64,000 nt of DNA from Cryoendolithus antarcticus. Its lineage: Eukaryota; Ascomycota; Dothideomycetes; Cladosporiales; Cladosporiaceae. The stretch is from NCBI GenBank assembly GCA_002077065.1, contig NAJO01000020.1, forward strand, positions 744,001 to 808,000. Direction: 5' to 3'. Shown piece by piece: positions 1 through 11,665 of the stretch (the first letter of the stretch is position 1; every line of letters starts with the position of its first letter). The notes beneath the pieces are model-generated. The model searched no databases. It was not told where the DNA came from and saw only the letters and a list, made by a program, of their open reading frames with translations. Position numbers and translations under genes: made by a program.

Positions 1-2364
1 AAAGCTCTTGATCAACCCCTCAGGCGACGCCTCATACTCCCTCAACTCAACCTTGTCCCCCTCCAAGAACGTGTTCGCCTGCACAAACACTTTCCTCGGC
101 TTCGCCTGCCTCAGCACCTCAGGCCTCAGCTTCTCCGCCCACCACTCTCCAACATGCGTGACACCTTCGTACAGCTCCTTCCCATTCTTCAGATCTGCTG
201 TGGCTTTGTAGACGTGCAGCTTCTGGAGGAACTTGTTGACGGCTGGGCGGCCGTGAGTCTCGATCTTGGTTCGATCGAGATGGATCGTGAGGTCTGATAG
301 GTCATCGGACTTGTGTTGGAGCTCACAGAATTCATTGCCGGCGGAGAGGAAGACTTGGAGGATGGCATACCGCGCCTGCATGTGGGCTTGTCCCTAAAGT
401 CGTTGTCAGTATGTTTTCAGCGAATTTGCCACAGAGATTATAGTACTTACCCATTTCCGAGCGTTGGGATCCCAGAATTGCAATGCCGCGATACCTGCTC
501 TCGCCATTTGCAAGTAGCAGACATACATCACGTCCCCAGCCACGCCGTTGAGGTCCTGCAATGGTCAGTCCCATTCTTCTGACTCGTGCATGGTCTCAGG
601 CACTTACCTCATTTCCATTGCCGAACCCGAAGATCTCGAGAATGTCATACAAGGGGCACAAGCTCATGGCCACACACTCCGCTCTGCACTCCTCATAACT
701 CGGTCCCATTCCGCCGAAGACCGAACCCCAGGTCTCGCCTGGCTTATACCAAGTCGAGATTGGCTTGCCGTCCACTGGACTGACGGGAGGGTTCTGAAGG
801 TCGAAGTTATGCCTACCAGGGGCTGTCTCTTGGAGGAGCTTACCGCAGCCATGGCCCAGCAATTCATGCAGGCCTACCTGAACCTCAAAAGCGCCGTCCT
901 TGTACTTATCGAAGACAACCTGATCGCTGTCTTTGATGAAAGGGATCTTCTCCTTGGGCGCAGCGGCGGAGAGGACGTTGCCGAGGGAGACATTCTTGAA
1001 GCCGTAATCTTGACGGATATCGTCATAGTTGGGGATGTTGACTATTCTGGAGTCAGCCTCACGCTTCGATGAAGTCTGGAAAGCATGCCAAGCATACTTC
1101 CAGCAGGTATGCCAGCCCCAGCAAAGGTCAAGACCTCCAACGAGCTGAAGTCGGGGCTCAAGAACTTGTCTTTTTCGAAGTCCTTGCCCCAAGGTAGCCT
1201 GGGAATCTGGCTCGGCGCACTTTCGACAAGCGTCGCAAAAGCTTTCGTCCGCTCCTTATTTACCATAGCTACCAGCCTGTAACGGATCAGCGCGAGCTCA
1301 ATTCCGCCTACCACTGCTACTCACCCCTCCCACTCCCCTCTCAGTCCACTGGGGTCTCTGTACGTTTCAATGAAGCCCACATTCGCCTCCACCATTGGTC
1401 CCATGTCTTTTACCCAATGTCTCTGACTCTGTTTGTGCGCCTCCATCGAGCCATCGTGGAAAGCTTTGACATACTCGCCCTGCATAGCCCTCTCCTCGTG
1501 ATTGGCAGCGAATTCCTGAGCCTTAGTGAGGTTCTCGGCAATCTTTGCCATCTCGACGTGGTGATCGCCGAATACCAACTTGAGCTTTTTGCCCTCCAGG
1601 GGCGCAGGAAGAGTCCATTCCGAGTCTTTGACATCACGGACTTCGGGATCGGTAACAGCGGAAGCGATGAGCACTTCAAAGTCTCCTGACTTGGTCTTGC
1701 GAAGGCGTGTGTTCTCAGGAAGAAGCTTCTTCTTCTTCAGAAACTCAGCGGTGGCATTGATCTCCTCGGTGGTAATATCCGGAGAATCAGGGTAGTAGGT
1801 CGAGACATGGCCCTTGTCCGGGAAGCCCAGGTGCATGCGCGAGATGCTCGATTCGTAGAGGTCGTCTTTAAAGGACTCGTAGAGTTTCTCGGCTGGTGGG
1901 GAGGCTTTGGCGAGGGTGGCGAAGCTTTCCTTTGGCAGACGAGGAATGAACTTGGAGTCGCCGAAGGATTTGTAGTTGCCGCAGTTGCCTAGAAATTGAG
2001 CGGCGTAGCTGAGATAGTGGCAAATGTCTTCATCTGAGAGCTTCGCAGACGTTTGCAATTTTTTGTAGTCGCCTATGAGTATAGTCAGACGAAGCAATGT
2101 GGGAACGGATTGGTAGCGCTACGTACCATTACAGCTCCTGTGCAGAGCAATGATAAAGTCGTAGATCAACTCGCTCTCGGCCGACACTTGTCTGAGATTG
2201 ATCCTCGTGCCTGAGAGCGAGCCATGGGAGATGTAGTGAGCGTACTTCTGCTCCTTCGTGTTAAGCGCTTCAAAATGCGGCTTGATGGAGAGCTGCACGA
2301 CTGTTGGTGGATCGTCAGCTAGGTATTGCTTCAGTGTGGTCTGGTCCATGGCGTTTTCGATCAT
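1..2364 (-). CDS. Dipeptidyl peptidase III (M49 metallopeptidase), 3' end cut by window edge
   Basis: Cytosolic zinc exopeptidase that removes dipeptides from the N-terminus of oligopeptides. The M49 zinc motif HELLGH is visible (around position 850) followed about 50 residues later by the second metal/catalytic motif EECRAE; the flanking segments IETYRDP and GHGCGK are also family hallmarks. Six exons can be joined on the minus strand: 2364-2127, 2072-1325, 1276-1098, 1041-608, 555-451 and 393 to the edge. All introns are 48-57 nt with GT..AG and phases agree. About 699 residues are present, close to the usual ~710, so only a short C-terminus is missing. ATG at 2364 is used; a second Met lies five codons in. 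Both catalytic motifs are intact. Confidence 0.93.
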
Positions 2365-2767
2365 GCTGACGGTGTTATTATGCTCTCCGATCTATTTATT
2401 GAGGGTGAAGTTACGATTGGAGGTACGTAGGTAGAGCTGAGGTTGATGTCGCGCTTACGGCTTCGTGCAGAAGCGCGGTGTTGCCTTGCGTCTAGCACAA
2501 CAACAGAAGTTGTACGCACGAGGACATAAATGTTCGACACGCTCTAGGAGCTGAAGTGCAATGACGGTATATGAGATATTACGTGAGTGCATTACCTACA
2601 CCCGAACCCGATCTGGGTATAGTATACACAACCAGTTGAACGCCAATGGAAGCCGGGTCAAGCAATCAAGATCCTACTCCTTCAATGCACGGCTGTGACT
2701 GTGCTCGTAACATTTCCTCCCTTGCTTTTGGCCACCTTCCCTTTTCCTCCGAGGAGCTTTCCTACCT
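2365..2767. other. Intergenic, DPP III promoter side
   Basis: About 400 bp between the 5' end of the peptidase gene and the 3' end of the next minus-strand gene. It must hold the peptidase promoter and the terminator of the upstream gene. No ORF with protein-like content and no recognisable site was found. Confidence 0.5.
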
Positions 2768-3430
2768 CTACAAGAAAGCCGCCACCAATGCGCCGAAACC
2801 GAGTACACCTGCAGCAGCCGCCTTCACGTTGTCCGCTGCCGACGCCGAGCTGGACGCACTGGCAGCTGCGCTCGTAGCACTAGCTCCGCCGGACCCGCCG
2901 TTGGTAACAGACGCACCCGAAGACGCCGCCGATCCACTCGATCCACCAGTCGCAGTAGCGAGCACAGTATCACTTCCTGTCGCTGTTGCGACGGACGCGC
3001 TTGTTGCGACCGCGTTGCCGCCATCAACAACCACAGTCGTTGAGCTGCCGACCGACACCTCAAAGCTCGACATCGACGCGTTGCTGCCGCGGACGATCCA
3101 GGTAGTCCCTGGAGGGAGACCAGCGGGGACTGACGCGATCACAGGGACTTCGGTGAGCCCTGCAGGAATGGTTGCGACGGCCGGGTTACTGGATTGCGCG
3201 GTCTCGACTGAAGGCATGCCGGTCACGACGCCGAGAGAGTTGGTCTCGGTGAGGTAGCTTGTGAAGCCATTGGTGTACGGGGCTGTTGTTGATGATGTGG
3301 CCTGTGAGGGGTCAGCTGGACTGCGCGCATGAGGTCGGAGCGCTGGTCTTACGGTTGCGTTCTCGCTCGCAGTAGTCTGCGCGTAGGCCGCAGCCACGAA
3401 GGGCGCGGCGAAGAGGATTGAGGCGCGCAT
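2768..3430 (-). CDS. Small secreted, Ala/Ser/Thr-rich GPI-anchored-type surface protein
   Basis: The product starts with a classical signal peptide (MRASILFAAPFVAAAYAQ), continues as a Ser/Thr/Ala/Gly-rich chain with N-glycosylation sequons, and ends in a hydrophobic tail (AAAGVLGFGALVAAFL) preceded by small residues, the layout of a GPI-anchored cell-wall or membrane protein. The frame stays open through 3302-3352, but this 51-nt segment begins GTAAGA, ends CACAG and encodes an atypical basic stretch, so it is probably an intron. Spliced length is about 203 residues. No enzymatic domain is recognised. A matching architecture is seen in the gene at 33877-34489. Function is unknown; a structural or adhesive role in the wall is inferred only from composition. 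Confidence 0.82.
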   Translation of the reverse strand: MRASILFAAPFVAAAYAQTTASENATVRPALRPHARSPADPSQATSSTTAPYTNGFTSYLTETNSLGVVTGMPSVETAQSSNPAVATIPAGLTEVPVIASVPAGLPPGTTWIVRGSNASMSSFEVSVGSSTTVVVDGGNAVATSASVATATGSDTVLATATGGSSGSAASSGASVTNGGSGGASATSAAASASSSASAADNVKAAAAGVLGFGALVAAFL

Positions 3431-4630
3431 CTTGATGGTGAGATTGATTTGCTCGTGAGACTTGTGGTAGACGCGACTTAAAGATATCTATACGCGTTGA
3501 AGATGACCTGAAACCGATGTCTTGCGTGCTGTGGATATGAGATCGACAAAAAGAAGGGGAAGCACCTCGTAGTGCTATATGAACCCGTCGAGCTCAGACC
3601 TACTACTCATTTGACCCTTGCCAAAACGGCAAGCGCTAACACAACGGTGGCGTAGCAACGCGAAGTGGGTTCGTGTTGCTGCTTTGCGGAGAAAGTGCAT
3701 GGCGAAGTCGATGGAGCCTTACGAAGTGTGCTATTTAAGTACTGCTTGTTGTCCTGTCGCGGGTCGACGAGCGAATGAAGAGCCGCAGTGTGGATTGAGC
3801 GACGCGTCAGCGTGTGTGAGGGAGGTTCGGGAGACGGGTAGCCACACGCGAGTATGGCGAGATGACATTGCGTTGCGCCATCGAATATGTCCTCGGCCAC
3901 AGTACCCAATCTCGGTCGGTGCAATGGGGTTTTTCCACACACCATGCGACGACGCCAGAGGTCTTGACGCGGTGATCTTCTGGTAGAGGCGATGAGATTA
4001 CTTTGGCTGCGTAAAGCAGCAAGCTTCTTGTACAGCCGCGTTGCAACCGCGGCGTCAACATGCAGAAATAGACTTTCTACGTGGCGTCTGACCTGCATAT
4101 CGATCTGGCCCTGGACGGCTTGTTCGGATGTACCACGGTATTCTGGCGACCAACAAGGAATCCATAACTCGCCATCCTCCCTACGGACACGCTCGAACAT
4201 AAGACTCGCGACTACAATCGACCGTGTTGCAATCTGACGATTAGCCACGAATGTATGCCGCAGAGACCTTGGCCAGTAGTCAGGACGTCGTCAAAGGTAG
4301 GTCCATTATCATCTCACACATCGTTGTCTCGTCACAATGGTCTGGACGCAGACCACTATCTGCCCACTTCGGCGAGGTGCCCAGTCTTGCTCGCAGCGCC
4401 CTGCACCGCGGCCGCACTTAGAAGTTTTTGGAGACCAGAATGCCCTACCAACGTGGTGAGCTTGACCCGGTTCTCTAACTTCGATCCATCAATCAGCCTC
4501 AAACTGGGTGCAGCAAATAACTTCGTCTCGACGGAGAGATCGCCACTATCTCAACTCTCGTGTCAGACGTCGCCACCTCTCGATGATCACGACTGACGGA
4601 CACTGCAGGACGAGCTCTCGACCTGCCGAG
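3431..4630. other. Intergenic, 1.2 kb, divergent promoters
   Basis: Spacer between a minus-strand surface-protein gene and a plus-strand oxidoreductase gene. A 213-codon minus-strand ORF (3607-4248) starts from GTG, has no recognisable domain and overlaps open frames on the other strand. It is judged non-coding. Nothing else is supported. Confidence 0.4.
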
Positions 4631-6124
4631 ATGGAGCATCACACCGAGCGAGTTGCCAGAGTACGAGGGCAAGTCCGCTGCTTTCATGGCCGAGGCGAGC
4701 AGTACCGAATCTTCCATGGCTCGACGAGCACAACGCGACGGACGAAGCTGTCTCATAATACTACAGTCGACACGAGTCAGCTGAAACACATGTCCATCGA
4801 TGTTGAGAATCGACTCGCCAAGATCGAGCCGAACGTAAGCATGGAGGTACTGGCAGCGGCCTGCCTGGCAGTGGGCTTGATGCCTCCAGTAGTCATGGAA
4901 TTTCCAGCGATCACAGTAGGTGGTGGATTTGCTGGGACAGCAGGCGAGAGCAGCTCGTTCAAGCACGGGCTCTTCGACAAAACGATCACAAAACTAGAGA
5001 TGATTCTTGCGAACGGTGAGGTAGTCGAAGCCTCGTATGACGTCCGTCCAGATCTCTTCCATGCAGCAGCTGGATCCTTCGGCACTCTCGGCGTAATCAC
5101 ACTCCTCGAAATGCCTCTATTCGAAGCAAAGCCGTACGTCGAAGTGATCTACACTACGGTCACGAGCATGGAGGATGCTGTTACCACCATCGAAGACCTC
5201 ACAGCCAACCCAAGCATAGACTACCTCGAAGGCATAATGTACAGCCTCACCTCCGGTATCATCATCTCCGGTCGCCTCGTCTCAGCTCCCTCTTCTGCCG
5301 CCCAGATCCACCGCTTCACGCGCCCTAGCGACCCTTGGTTCTATCTCCACGCCGAATCCCGCCTACATCAACCCAAGCCGGTCCCTGACTACGTCCCGTT
5401 GAAAGACTACCTCTTCCGCTACGACCGTGGCTCCTTCTGGGCCGGCACCTACGCTTTCTCCTACTTCCTCACACCCTTCAATGCCCTCACGCGCAAACAC
5501 CTAGATCCTCTCTTACACAACGATGTCATGTACCGTGCGCTGCACGTCTCCCACTTGGCCGATGAGTACGTAGTCCAAGACATCGGGTTTCCCTACGCCA
5601 CAGCCACGGAATTTGTAGGGTACCTTGATGAAGCCTGTGGGTTCTACCCACTCTGGCTCTGTCCACTCAAGATGCCCGACTCGAACCTCTCTCTCCGGCC
5701 TCAGAACCCCGCAGCTTTCGCGGAAGGGGCGAGGAGCAAAGGCATGATGCTCAATATCGGTCTCTGGGGCCCTGGACCCCAAAATTACGACGCCTTTGTG
5801 CACCTCAACCGCGCTATCGAGCGAAAGACTACTGAGTTGGGCGGGCTGAAGTGCTTCTACGCGCAGGGTTTCTTCACGGAGGAGGAGTTCTGGGGTGTGT
5901 ACGACCGGGGTTGGTATGAGGGTGTGAGGCGGAAGTACGGCGCTGAGGGGCTGAGGGGTGTTTGGCAGAAGCTCAACGCTGCTGTCATTGCTTGGAGGCC
6001 TCGGAGTGAGATGGGATGGCGGCAATGGGCGAGGAAGAGGGTCACGGGGCTGTGGCCGTTGAAGGGACTTTGGGGCGCCCTGAGCGTGCTGCTGGGGAGG
6101 GATGGGCTGTTGAGAGGGAAGTAG
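4631..6124 (+). CDS. DHCR24/DWF1-like FAD-binding oxidoreductase (delta(24)-sterol reductase family)
   Basis: 497-residue flavoprotein of the FAD-linked oxidase (PCMH) family most similar in layout to plant DWF1 and animal DHCR24. The N-terminus has the pattern YRIFHGSTSTTR seen in fungal members, then the FAD-binding segment FPAITVGGGFAGTAGESSS (about residues 92-109) and GSFGTLGVI (about 148-156); the C-terminal half contains FYPLWLCP. ATG at 4631 is chosen because the upstream 41 open codons have no family resemblance and the Met begins the conserved part. There is no intron. It runs tail-to-tail into the inositol synthase gene with a 168-bp gap. Ergosterol synthesis keeps the side-chain chemistry distinct from cholesterol, so the true substrate in fungi is uncertain. 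Confidence 0.85.
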   Translation: MEHHTERVARVRGQVRCFHGRGEQYRIFHGSTSTTRRTKLSHNTTVDTSQLKHMSIDVENRLAKIEPNVSMEVLAAACLAVGLMPPVVMEFPAITVGGGFAGTAGESSSFKHGLFDKTITKLEMILANGEVVEASYDVRPDLFHAAAGSFGTLGVITLLEMPLFEAKPYVEVIYTTVTSMEDAVTTIEDLTANPSIDYLEGIMYSLTSGIIISGRLVSAPSSAAQIHRFTRPSDPWFYLHAESRLHQPKPVPDYVPLKDYLFRYDRGSFWAGTYAFSYFLTPFNALTRKHLDPLLHNDVMYRALHVSHLADEYVVQDIGFPYATATEFVGYLDEACGFYPLWLCPLKMPDSNLSLRPQNPAAFAEGARSKGMMLNIGLWGPGPQNYDAFVHLNRAIERKTTELGGLKCFYAQGFFTEEEFWGVYDRGWYEGVRRKYGAEGLRGVWQKLNAAVIAWRPRSEMGWRQWARKRVTGLWPLKGLWGALSVLLGRDGLLRGK

Positions 6125-6292
6125 CGAGCAGAGGCGACGACATGGTAACGAATATAGAACTAGAGTGACATGGTACTGACATGTGAGCAAAGCAATTGCA
6201 TTGCCGTCTATACTCGCCGGTCAGTCTATGTTCCATACGAGTGTAACATCCTCTCCCTTCTCTCTCAACAGCCTTTCGCCAGCCTGCTCGAT

Positions 6293-7930
6293 CTAGAACA
6301 ATTTATACTCCAACCCCATATCCCCCTCCGCTTCCAACCCCACACAGGCTCTGAGAACATTGACCATACATCCCCTCTGCCTCGCCAAACTATTGATCAC
6401 CGGCGTCCCCTCAGGCACCACAGGCGCCTTGAGCATATAGCTCAGCACGCTGAGCACGCTATGGAAACCTTTCCACTCGCCCTTCCCACCCGCACTCTCC
6501 TGCTCCTTACGCCCAGCGCGCCAGGTAATACGGGTCATAAGCTCAGCCACGAGAATCAAATCGATGATCAAGGGCGCAGCGAGCAGCGAGTCCTCGCAGA
6601 CATTGGAGATGAAGATCGTTTGGTGCCCGCCGAGGAAGATCTCAGCGTAGTATTCGTCCATGGCGCGCTTGTTATCGCCGACAGCGGGCATGTACTTGAT
6701 CACCACGGTGTGGTCTGGTTTCTCGCCGGGCTTGTACAGCACGGTGTTCGCTTCGACCATGTCGTCCACGACGTTGGATTTGCTGATCTCCTTGCTGCGG
6801 AACTGCGCTTGCGAGGAAAGGTTCTTGCCGTCGTTATTGCCTAGGTGATTGTAAGATGCAATGGAAGTGAGCTTGATTCCGGCGTTGATTAGAAAGTCGA
6901 CGAGCGCGGACTTCATTTTCGTTTGGCCGGACTTGAAGTCATCGCCGCCGAGGAAGGAGTTCTTTTCGGAGGCTAGGGCGAGGCAGCCGGGAACGAAAGT
7001 GTTCTGCGGGGAGCCGTTGATGAAGGGCACGTTCTCCAGGATTGAAGCCACAGCGAAGACCGTGGAGGGTGCGATCTCGGCGTGCCCGGACTCGATGGAG
7101 GCGAGCAGGTTGGCAGAGGTGTCGTTCACGCCTGGAAGGACATCGGCGTAGCGCTCGGTGTTCGCGGTCCAGAGTACGATCACTTTGTCAAGCGAGTGCG
7201 TGGCCTTGAAGTCACGGATGTCTTTGCGAATGTGCTCGACGTGCTCGGAGCTGGCTTTGGAGCCCGGGACGACATTGTCGGCGCGCGACTCTTGGTTGGC
7301 GGCGATGAAGTCGGGGTAGTAAATGCTTGGTAGCGGCTTGATAGACGCCAGTTCCTTGCGGACAAGCTGTTTCAAGGTCGGCTCGAGGACCTTGGCGCGA
7401 TCCGCAGCAGCAGCGAGGTCGAGGCTGCTGATGTCCCAGCCTCCGATGACAAGGTCATTGGGGTGGGCCATGGGGAGCATGTCGTGAAGCGGGATGTTGA
7501 TCTCCTTGTTGGTCTTCGCATCGGTACCAAGCTTGACGGTCGAGCCCATGATGACGGAACCATAGTAGTTGGCAGCACGGGGACCCTCGCGGGTCTCCCA
7601 GGTCAAGTTGCGGCGGTTGGCCAGGATGCCGGCCGTGATGGTGGTGCCGTTATTGCCGCCGAGACCGACGAGCATGACACCGACCTTGCCAACATTGCGC
7701 TCGGTCTTGAAGTCGTAGAGAGTCTCCTTGGGAGTGGCGATGTACTTGCCGTCGGTGACATTGACCTCCGTGGTGCGGTAGGTGTACTTGCTGATAATGT
7801 CCTTGTCGGTGTAGGTGACATTTGGCGACCGCACGGTGAAGAGTTCAGACTTCGGGGACTTCACGGCAGTGTCTTGGTGGATGGTAATATCTTCGGCTGG
7901 GCCGGTGATATCGGTGGCGTGTGGTGCCAT
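6293..7930 (-). CDS. INO1: Inositol-3-phosphate synthase
   Basis: Converts D-glucose 6-phosphate to 1D-myo-inositol 3-phosphate using bound NAD, the committed step toward inositol and phosphatidylinositol. The intronless ORF encodes 545 residues, slightly longer than the yeast 533. The dinucleotide-binding loop GLGGNNGTT is at residues 89-97. Other family segments include SYNHLGNNDGKNL, NVVDDMV and FLGGHQTIFISNVCEDSLLAAPLI in the catalytic/tetramerisation domain. ATG at 7930 is in good agreement with the family N-terminus. No inositol-responsive CATGTG element could be found in the upstream spacer, so yeast-type Ino2/Ino4 control is not evident. Confidence 0.97.
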   Translation of the reverse strand: MAPHATDITGPAEDITIHQDTAVKSPKSELFTVRSPNVTYTDKDIISKYTYRTTEVNVTDGKYIATPKETLYDFKTERNVGKVGVMLVGLGGNNGTTITAGILANRRNLTWETREGPRAANYYGSVIMGSTVKLGTDAKTNKEINIPLHDMLPMAHPNDLVIGGWDISSLDLAAAADRAKVLEPTLKQLVRKELASIKPLPSIYYPDFIAANQESRADNVVPGSKASSEHVEHIRKDIRDFKATHSLDKVIVLWTANTERYADVLPGVNDTSANLLASIESGHAEIAPSTVFAVASILENVPFINGSPQNTFVPGCLALASEKNSFLGGDDFKSGQTKMKSALVDFLINAGIKLTSIASYNHLGNNDGKNLSSQAQFRSKEISKSNVVDDMVEANTVLYKPGEKPDHTVVIKYMPAVGDNKRAMDEYYAEIFLGGHQTIFISNVCEDSLLAAPLIIDLILVAELMTRITWRAGRKEQESAGGKGEWKGFHSVLSVLSYMLKAPVVPEGTPVINSLARQRGCMVNVLRACVGLEAEGDMGLEYKLF

Positions 7931-8873
7931 GTTGAGAGTTGAGCTTGCAGTGTTGATGGTGCTTATTTGGCTTTACTGGAACCCGACCCTGAGCCTGCGG
8001 AAGAGCAGCGGCGGCCGGCAAAAGGGTGGTGGACACTGTGTTATGCGTTAGCATGTCCTTGACACAATTGTGTCGCTTCGTCTATTTCCATTGCCATCAT
8101 GAATAGCGCCGTCAGGCAGCCCACGGAGTGAAAGACCTACGAGTTCAGCAAATTAGAAAACGTGTTGGCGACGGGCTCCTACGAGACCCAGTGTTCCTGC
8201 TTGTTGAGTCAAGAGAGTTTCAAGATTTGCAGTGTCCTTCTTTGTTTAGAGAAGAGAAAAGAGTAAGAAGACGGGAAAGAAACAGCAGCCTACATATCTC
8301 CTCTCAACCATCGTGCCATCCCACCCAAGCGCGCACACTCAGCGCACTAGCAATATAATGCGCTGTCACCTTATCGGCTCGCAGCGGCAGCTCAGCTCGC
8401 GGCGACATGTTGAGCGCAAATTGCGAGAGGCTACGGTGGAAGGTATCGCCTTGTGAGCTTGCTGAAGTCCGAGACGGAGGCAGTTTGTATGGAGTGGTAT
8501 TGGATGAACTGCAGAGCTAGGCGGATTGTTGATCCGGTTCCGTGATTTGGGGAGGCGCGGATTGGGAGAGCTGGTGGGGGTGAGGTGGGGTACTGGGCAC
8601 GGGACGGGTAAATGCGTGCTCATGCCGTAGTGGTAGATTGTGTAGAGTGTAGAGCATGGCCTTCGTAGTAGACGATATGAAAGGAGGTATCTATGCAATG
8701 CTATGCTCGCCCAAGGGTTCCGCCCGTCATCTCTCAAAAGCAATGCTGATCATGAAGCTCGTCCCATTCGTTATGACCGTTTCTCTCTCAGGTCGCCCCC
8801 ATCACTGCTTCCCAGGTCGCGTCCCAAACCTCACCCCTCGCAAATACTCATACCAGGAATCACGACGAGGCAG
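7931..8873. other. Intergenic, 0.94 kb, INO1 upstream region
   Basis: Spacer upstream of the minus-strand INO1 gene and downstream of the next minus-strand gene. Open frames here (for example 8366-8743 on the minus strand) are proline/arginine-rich and look like chance ORFs. No regulatory motif was confidently recognised. Confidence 0.4.
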
Positions 8874-10890
8874 CTAGCCCCGACCGCCATCTCTAGGAGC
8901 ATAGGGATTGCCACTCTGGTCCGGCCGAGGAGCCTGCGGCTGGAACTGAGGCATCTGCGGCATACCGCTGCCGCCTCCGCCGCCTTGCATACCCTGGATC
9001 ATCATGGCGGTTTGTGGATTCTGGGCCATCAGCTGCATCATACGCTCCTGACGCTCATCCTCTTGCTGCCTCTTCATCTTTTCATTTCTCTTCATGCGCG
9101 CGCGTTTGCGGGCTTCCATGGCGTGGACTTCGCCCCTGTGGTCATGAAAGTCAGTAAAAGCGCAGTGACTCGCAGCTCAAGAGAACATACCTCTGCTCAT
9201 TCATCTCCTTCCACTCCGAGAACGCGCCCTTTATACCCAACGCTGCAATGCCCACAGCAGCCGCGTCCTGCACCCAAGCCTTAGTCTGCTTCTTCCTCGC
9301 CTCTTCACGCGTCATCTCGCCCTCTGCAACAAGTTTATGCCTCTTCTCATGTGCTTCCATTGATGAATAGAGCCCATGTGCCGCATGGACCGTAGCAATT
9401 GTAGCCAACCCCGCAGTCAATATTTCCTTCCCACGCATGCGCTTCCGCTTGTTCTCTAAATCAGTGGTACTACTACTGTCAGATTGATGCTCTTCGTCAC
9501 CGCCATTTTTAGTGCTGCCATTATTGCCTCTCTTAGCCAACGCCCCCGCGCCTGCACCCGCCGCGCCTCCTGCAGCGAGCGCCCTGCTGTTGTTGTAGTT
9601 GGAGTTAGTATCGCGTGTATCGCGAGTCGCGAGACCGCGATCGTTGCCGCCTTGGCTCCGGCGAGTACTCCCGGTATCTGATCTAGGTGAGCGACGTCCA
9701 TCTCGGCGGCGATTGCGGGAGGGCACGTACGAATCTGCGGATGATGATGAAGGTGAGCGCCTCTTGCGAGATTTGGAGCGGACCCTGTCGTAGACAGCCT
9801 TGCCTGCTGCGGCCAGTGCGCCTCCAGCAACAAGTCCTTTGAGTCCGCCTCCGCCTCCGCTTGGGCTCTCTCCACGACCACGTGATTGCGAGCGTCCACG
9901 GAACCTGTCGATGATACTCCTGCTGCGGGAGCGTCCAGTGCGGCCAGACATGATCGTTCCATCCGGTGAGATCCCACGGGTACGAGACTTCGAGCGAGCG
10001 CCGTTCGCGAGGCGGCTTGCGGCGAGACCACCAACGACACCTTCGAGGACGTGGCGCTTTTTCTTCTCGTCTGGGTCACGATCCACGAGCTTGTTGATAC
10101 CACCAGCGCCAATTGCAGCAGTCGCAATGCGACGGCCCTTGTCGCCAGTCCATGGTCCAGGCTCTTTGCGGGACCGGAATGCCTCAACAGCACCAGCAAT
10201 GAGCGCAGCCTGTGCAGCCTGCGCCCACTGGCGCTCGTTGTTGCCTTTCTTGTCGCCACGAGAGCGGCTCCGGGAGCGAGAGTCCGAGTCGTAGCCGCGG
10301 CCACGAGACTTGCCACGGCGAGTAGACTTTGAGCGGCCGGAGCGATCACTACGAGAGTGATCGCGGCTCTTATCTTTGTTGCCAGTGACCGCACCGACAA
10401 GACCACCCAGACCCAGACCACCAAGCAAGTCCTCCACGCCAGACTTGCGACGGTCTTTGCGTGGCGGAGAGCGAGAGTGTTCCGAGTCGTAGTAATCTCT
10501 GTCGTCCCGCCGGTGTCTGTGAGCCTTCTCCTTGCGGCGTCCAGCAGCGTATCCGGCAGCACCTCCAGCGGCGGCAGGCGCAGCGTAATCAGTGTACCTG
10601 TCATCATCGTAATCATCGTAGTCCCTGCGCCCTACGCTACGGGTGCGACGTGGAGCCTGGGAGTACTCATCGTAGGAGCGACGGGCATCGCGACCTGGCG
10701 GGGGGAAGTCGCGGGGAATGTCCTCGACGCTGTCATCGCGGCCGCGGAAGACGAGGTCTCGAGGACCGGGTCCCTTGCCGCGCTCGATGTAGGTTTCCTC
10801 ACGCACGAACTCGGGTTCGTCGCGTTCGCGTGGGCGTACACGGGAGGTGCGGTAGCGGCGGGGCTCGTCGTAGTCGTCGTAGGCGGACAT
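8874..10890 (-). CDS. DUF3824-like arginine/serine-rich protein with glycine-alanine segments
   Basis: Starts MSAYDDYDEPRRYR and has the order typical of fungal DUF3824 proteins: acidic/Arg-Tyr N-terminus (DLVFR, VEDIPRDFPPP), RS and RR-rich stretches, and repeated short Gly/Ala helices (GGLGLGGLVGAVTG, AAIGAGGINKLVD, GGLAASRLANGA). A C-terminal helical part contains HEKRHKLVAEGEMTREEARKKQ, then a Met/Gln/Pro-rich tail. One intron is supported: 9136-9190 (55 nt, GTATGT..CACAG) joins MNEQR to GEVHAMEARKR. Total length is about 653 residues. The RS composition suggests an RNA-related or membrane-associated scaffold, but the function of the family is not established. Confidence 0.85.
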
Positions 10891-11665
10891 GATCCGTCAA
10901 AGCCGCTGTGGTGATGGAGTGATGTAGTAGGATGAATTGGTGTGTCGAGAACGAGAGCGAGGATGAGTGATGTAGTCGGAGATGTGTTTGTAAGGCTGGC
11001 GTTTGTCGTAGAAAAGGTTCCGGGTCCGGGCCCCACTGAGGCAGTGAGAGTGAGAGTGACCGGGGCAAGGCTGCGAGGCTGTGACGGCGGGCTTGGCGGG
11101 GCGATTGAACTGCTTGGTGGTGTGACGGCGCCGATCAGGGCGTCAAAGAACCGGTGAGGTTCCTATGCAGTGTCTTGTAGCTGTCTTAGGAGCGCGTGGG
11201 TTGTATGCGCAGCCTTGTGTCTGCAGCTGCTGCAGTTGAGTGAAGTTGTTCTGTCGCAAAGTCAAGTCAGGAGGAAACGGCGTGGCAGGGCGAGGCGGCG
11301 GATGTCCCCGGCCGGGCCTTCCGATGACGTACGCCTCTTGCATCTCAGGTATCACCTTCATGCAGGCTATGCGAATGTCGCTGCTGCCCAACCACACTAT
11401 CGTGACTATGTACTGCTCACGACAGCCGTCTTGCCAGAACGTTGCCAGCGAGCATGGTTGTGAGACAATGCCTTATCCGTGCCGCACAGAAGACAAGCTT
11501 TCAACCGTTGATCGACCGCAACTCAATGCCACGCAGGAGCCGCTGCCGAATGATCCGCAATGCTTGTATCTAGTAAGGTAACCACTTCGTCCGTACAAGT
11601 CGGGTATATCAGCACGTACAAATGGGATAACTCAAGCTTCCATCGATGGCCAGTCGCATCTGATC
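10891..11665. other. Intergenic, divergent promoter region
   Basis: 775 bp shared upstream of the DUF3824-like gene (minus) and the kynurenine formamidase gene (plus). No protein-like ORF or recognised site. Confidence 0.4.

Noticed and set aside
455..476. 20 of 22 bases shared between a DPP III exon and the 20.77 kb spacer (GGG.TCCCAACG-type match)
   Set aside because: The exon segment is explained by the conserved peptidase sequence, and a match of this size is expected about once by chance in a window of this length.
3607..4248. 213-codon minus-strand ORF
   Set aside because: GTG start, no domain, no signal, and overlapping open frames on the opposite strand; likely chance in GC-rich DNA.
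7931..8500. Inositol-responsive element upstream of INO1
   Set aside because: No CATGTG-type site could be found by eye in the upstream spacer.
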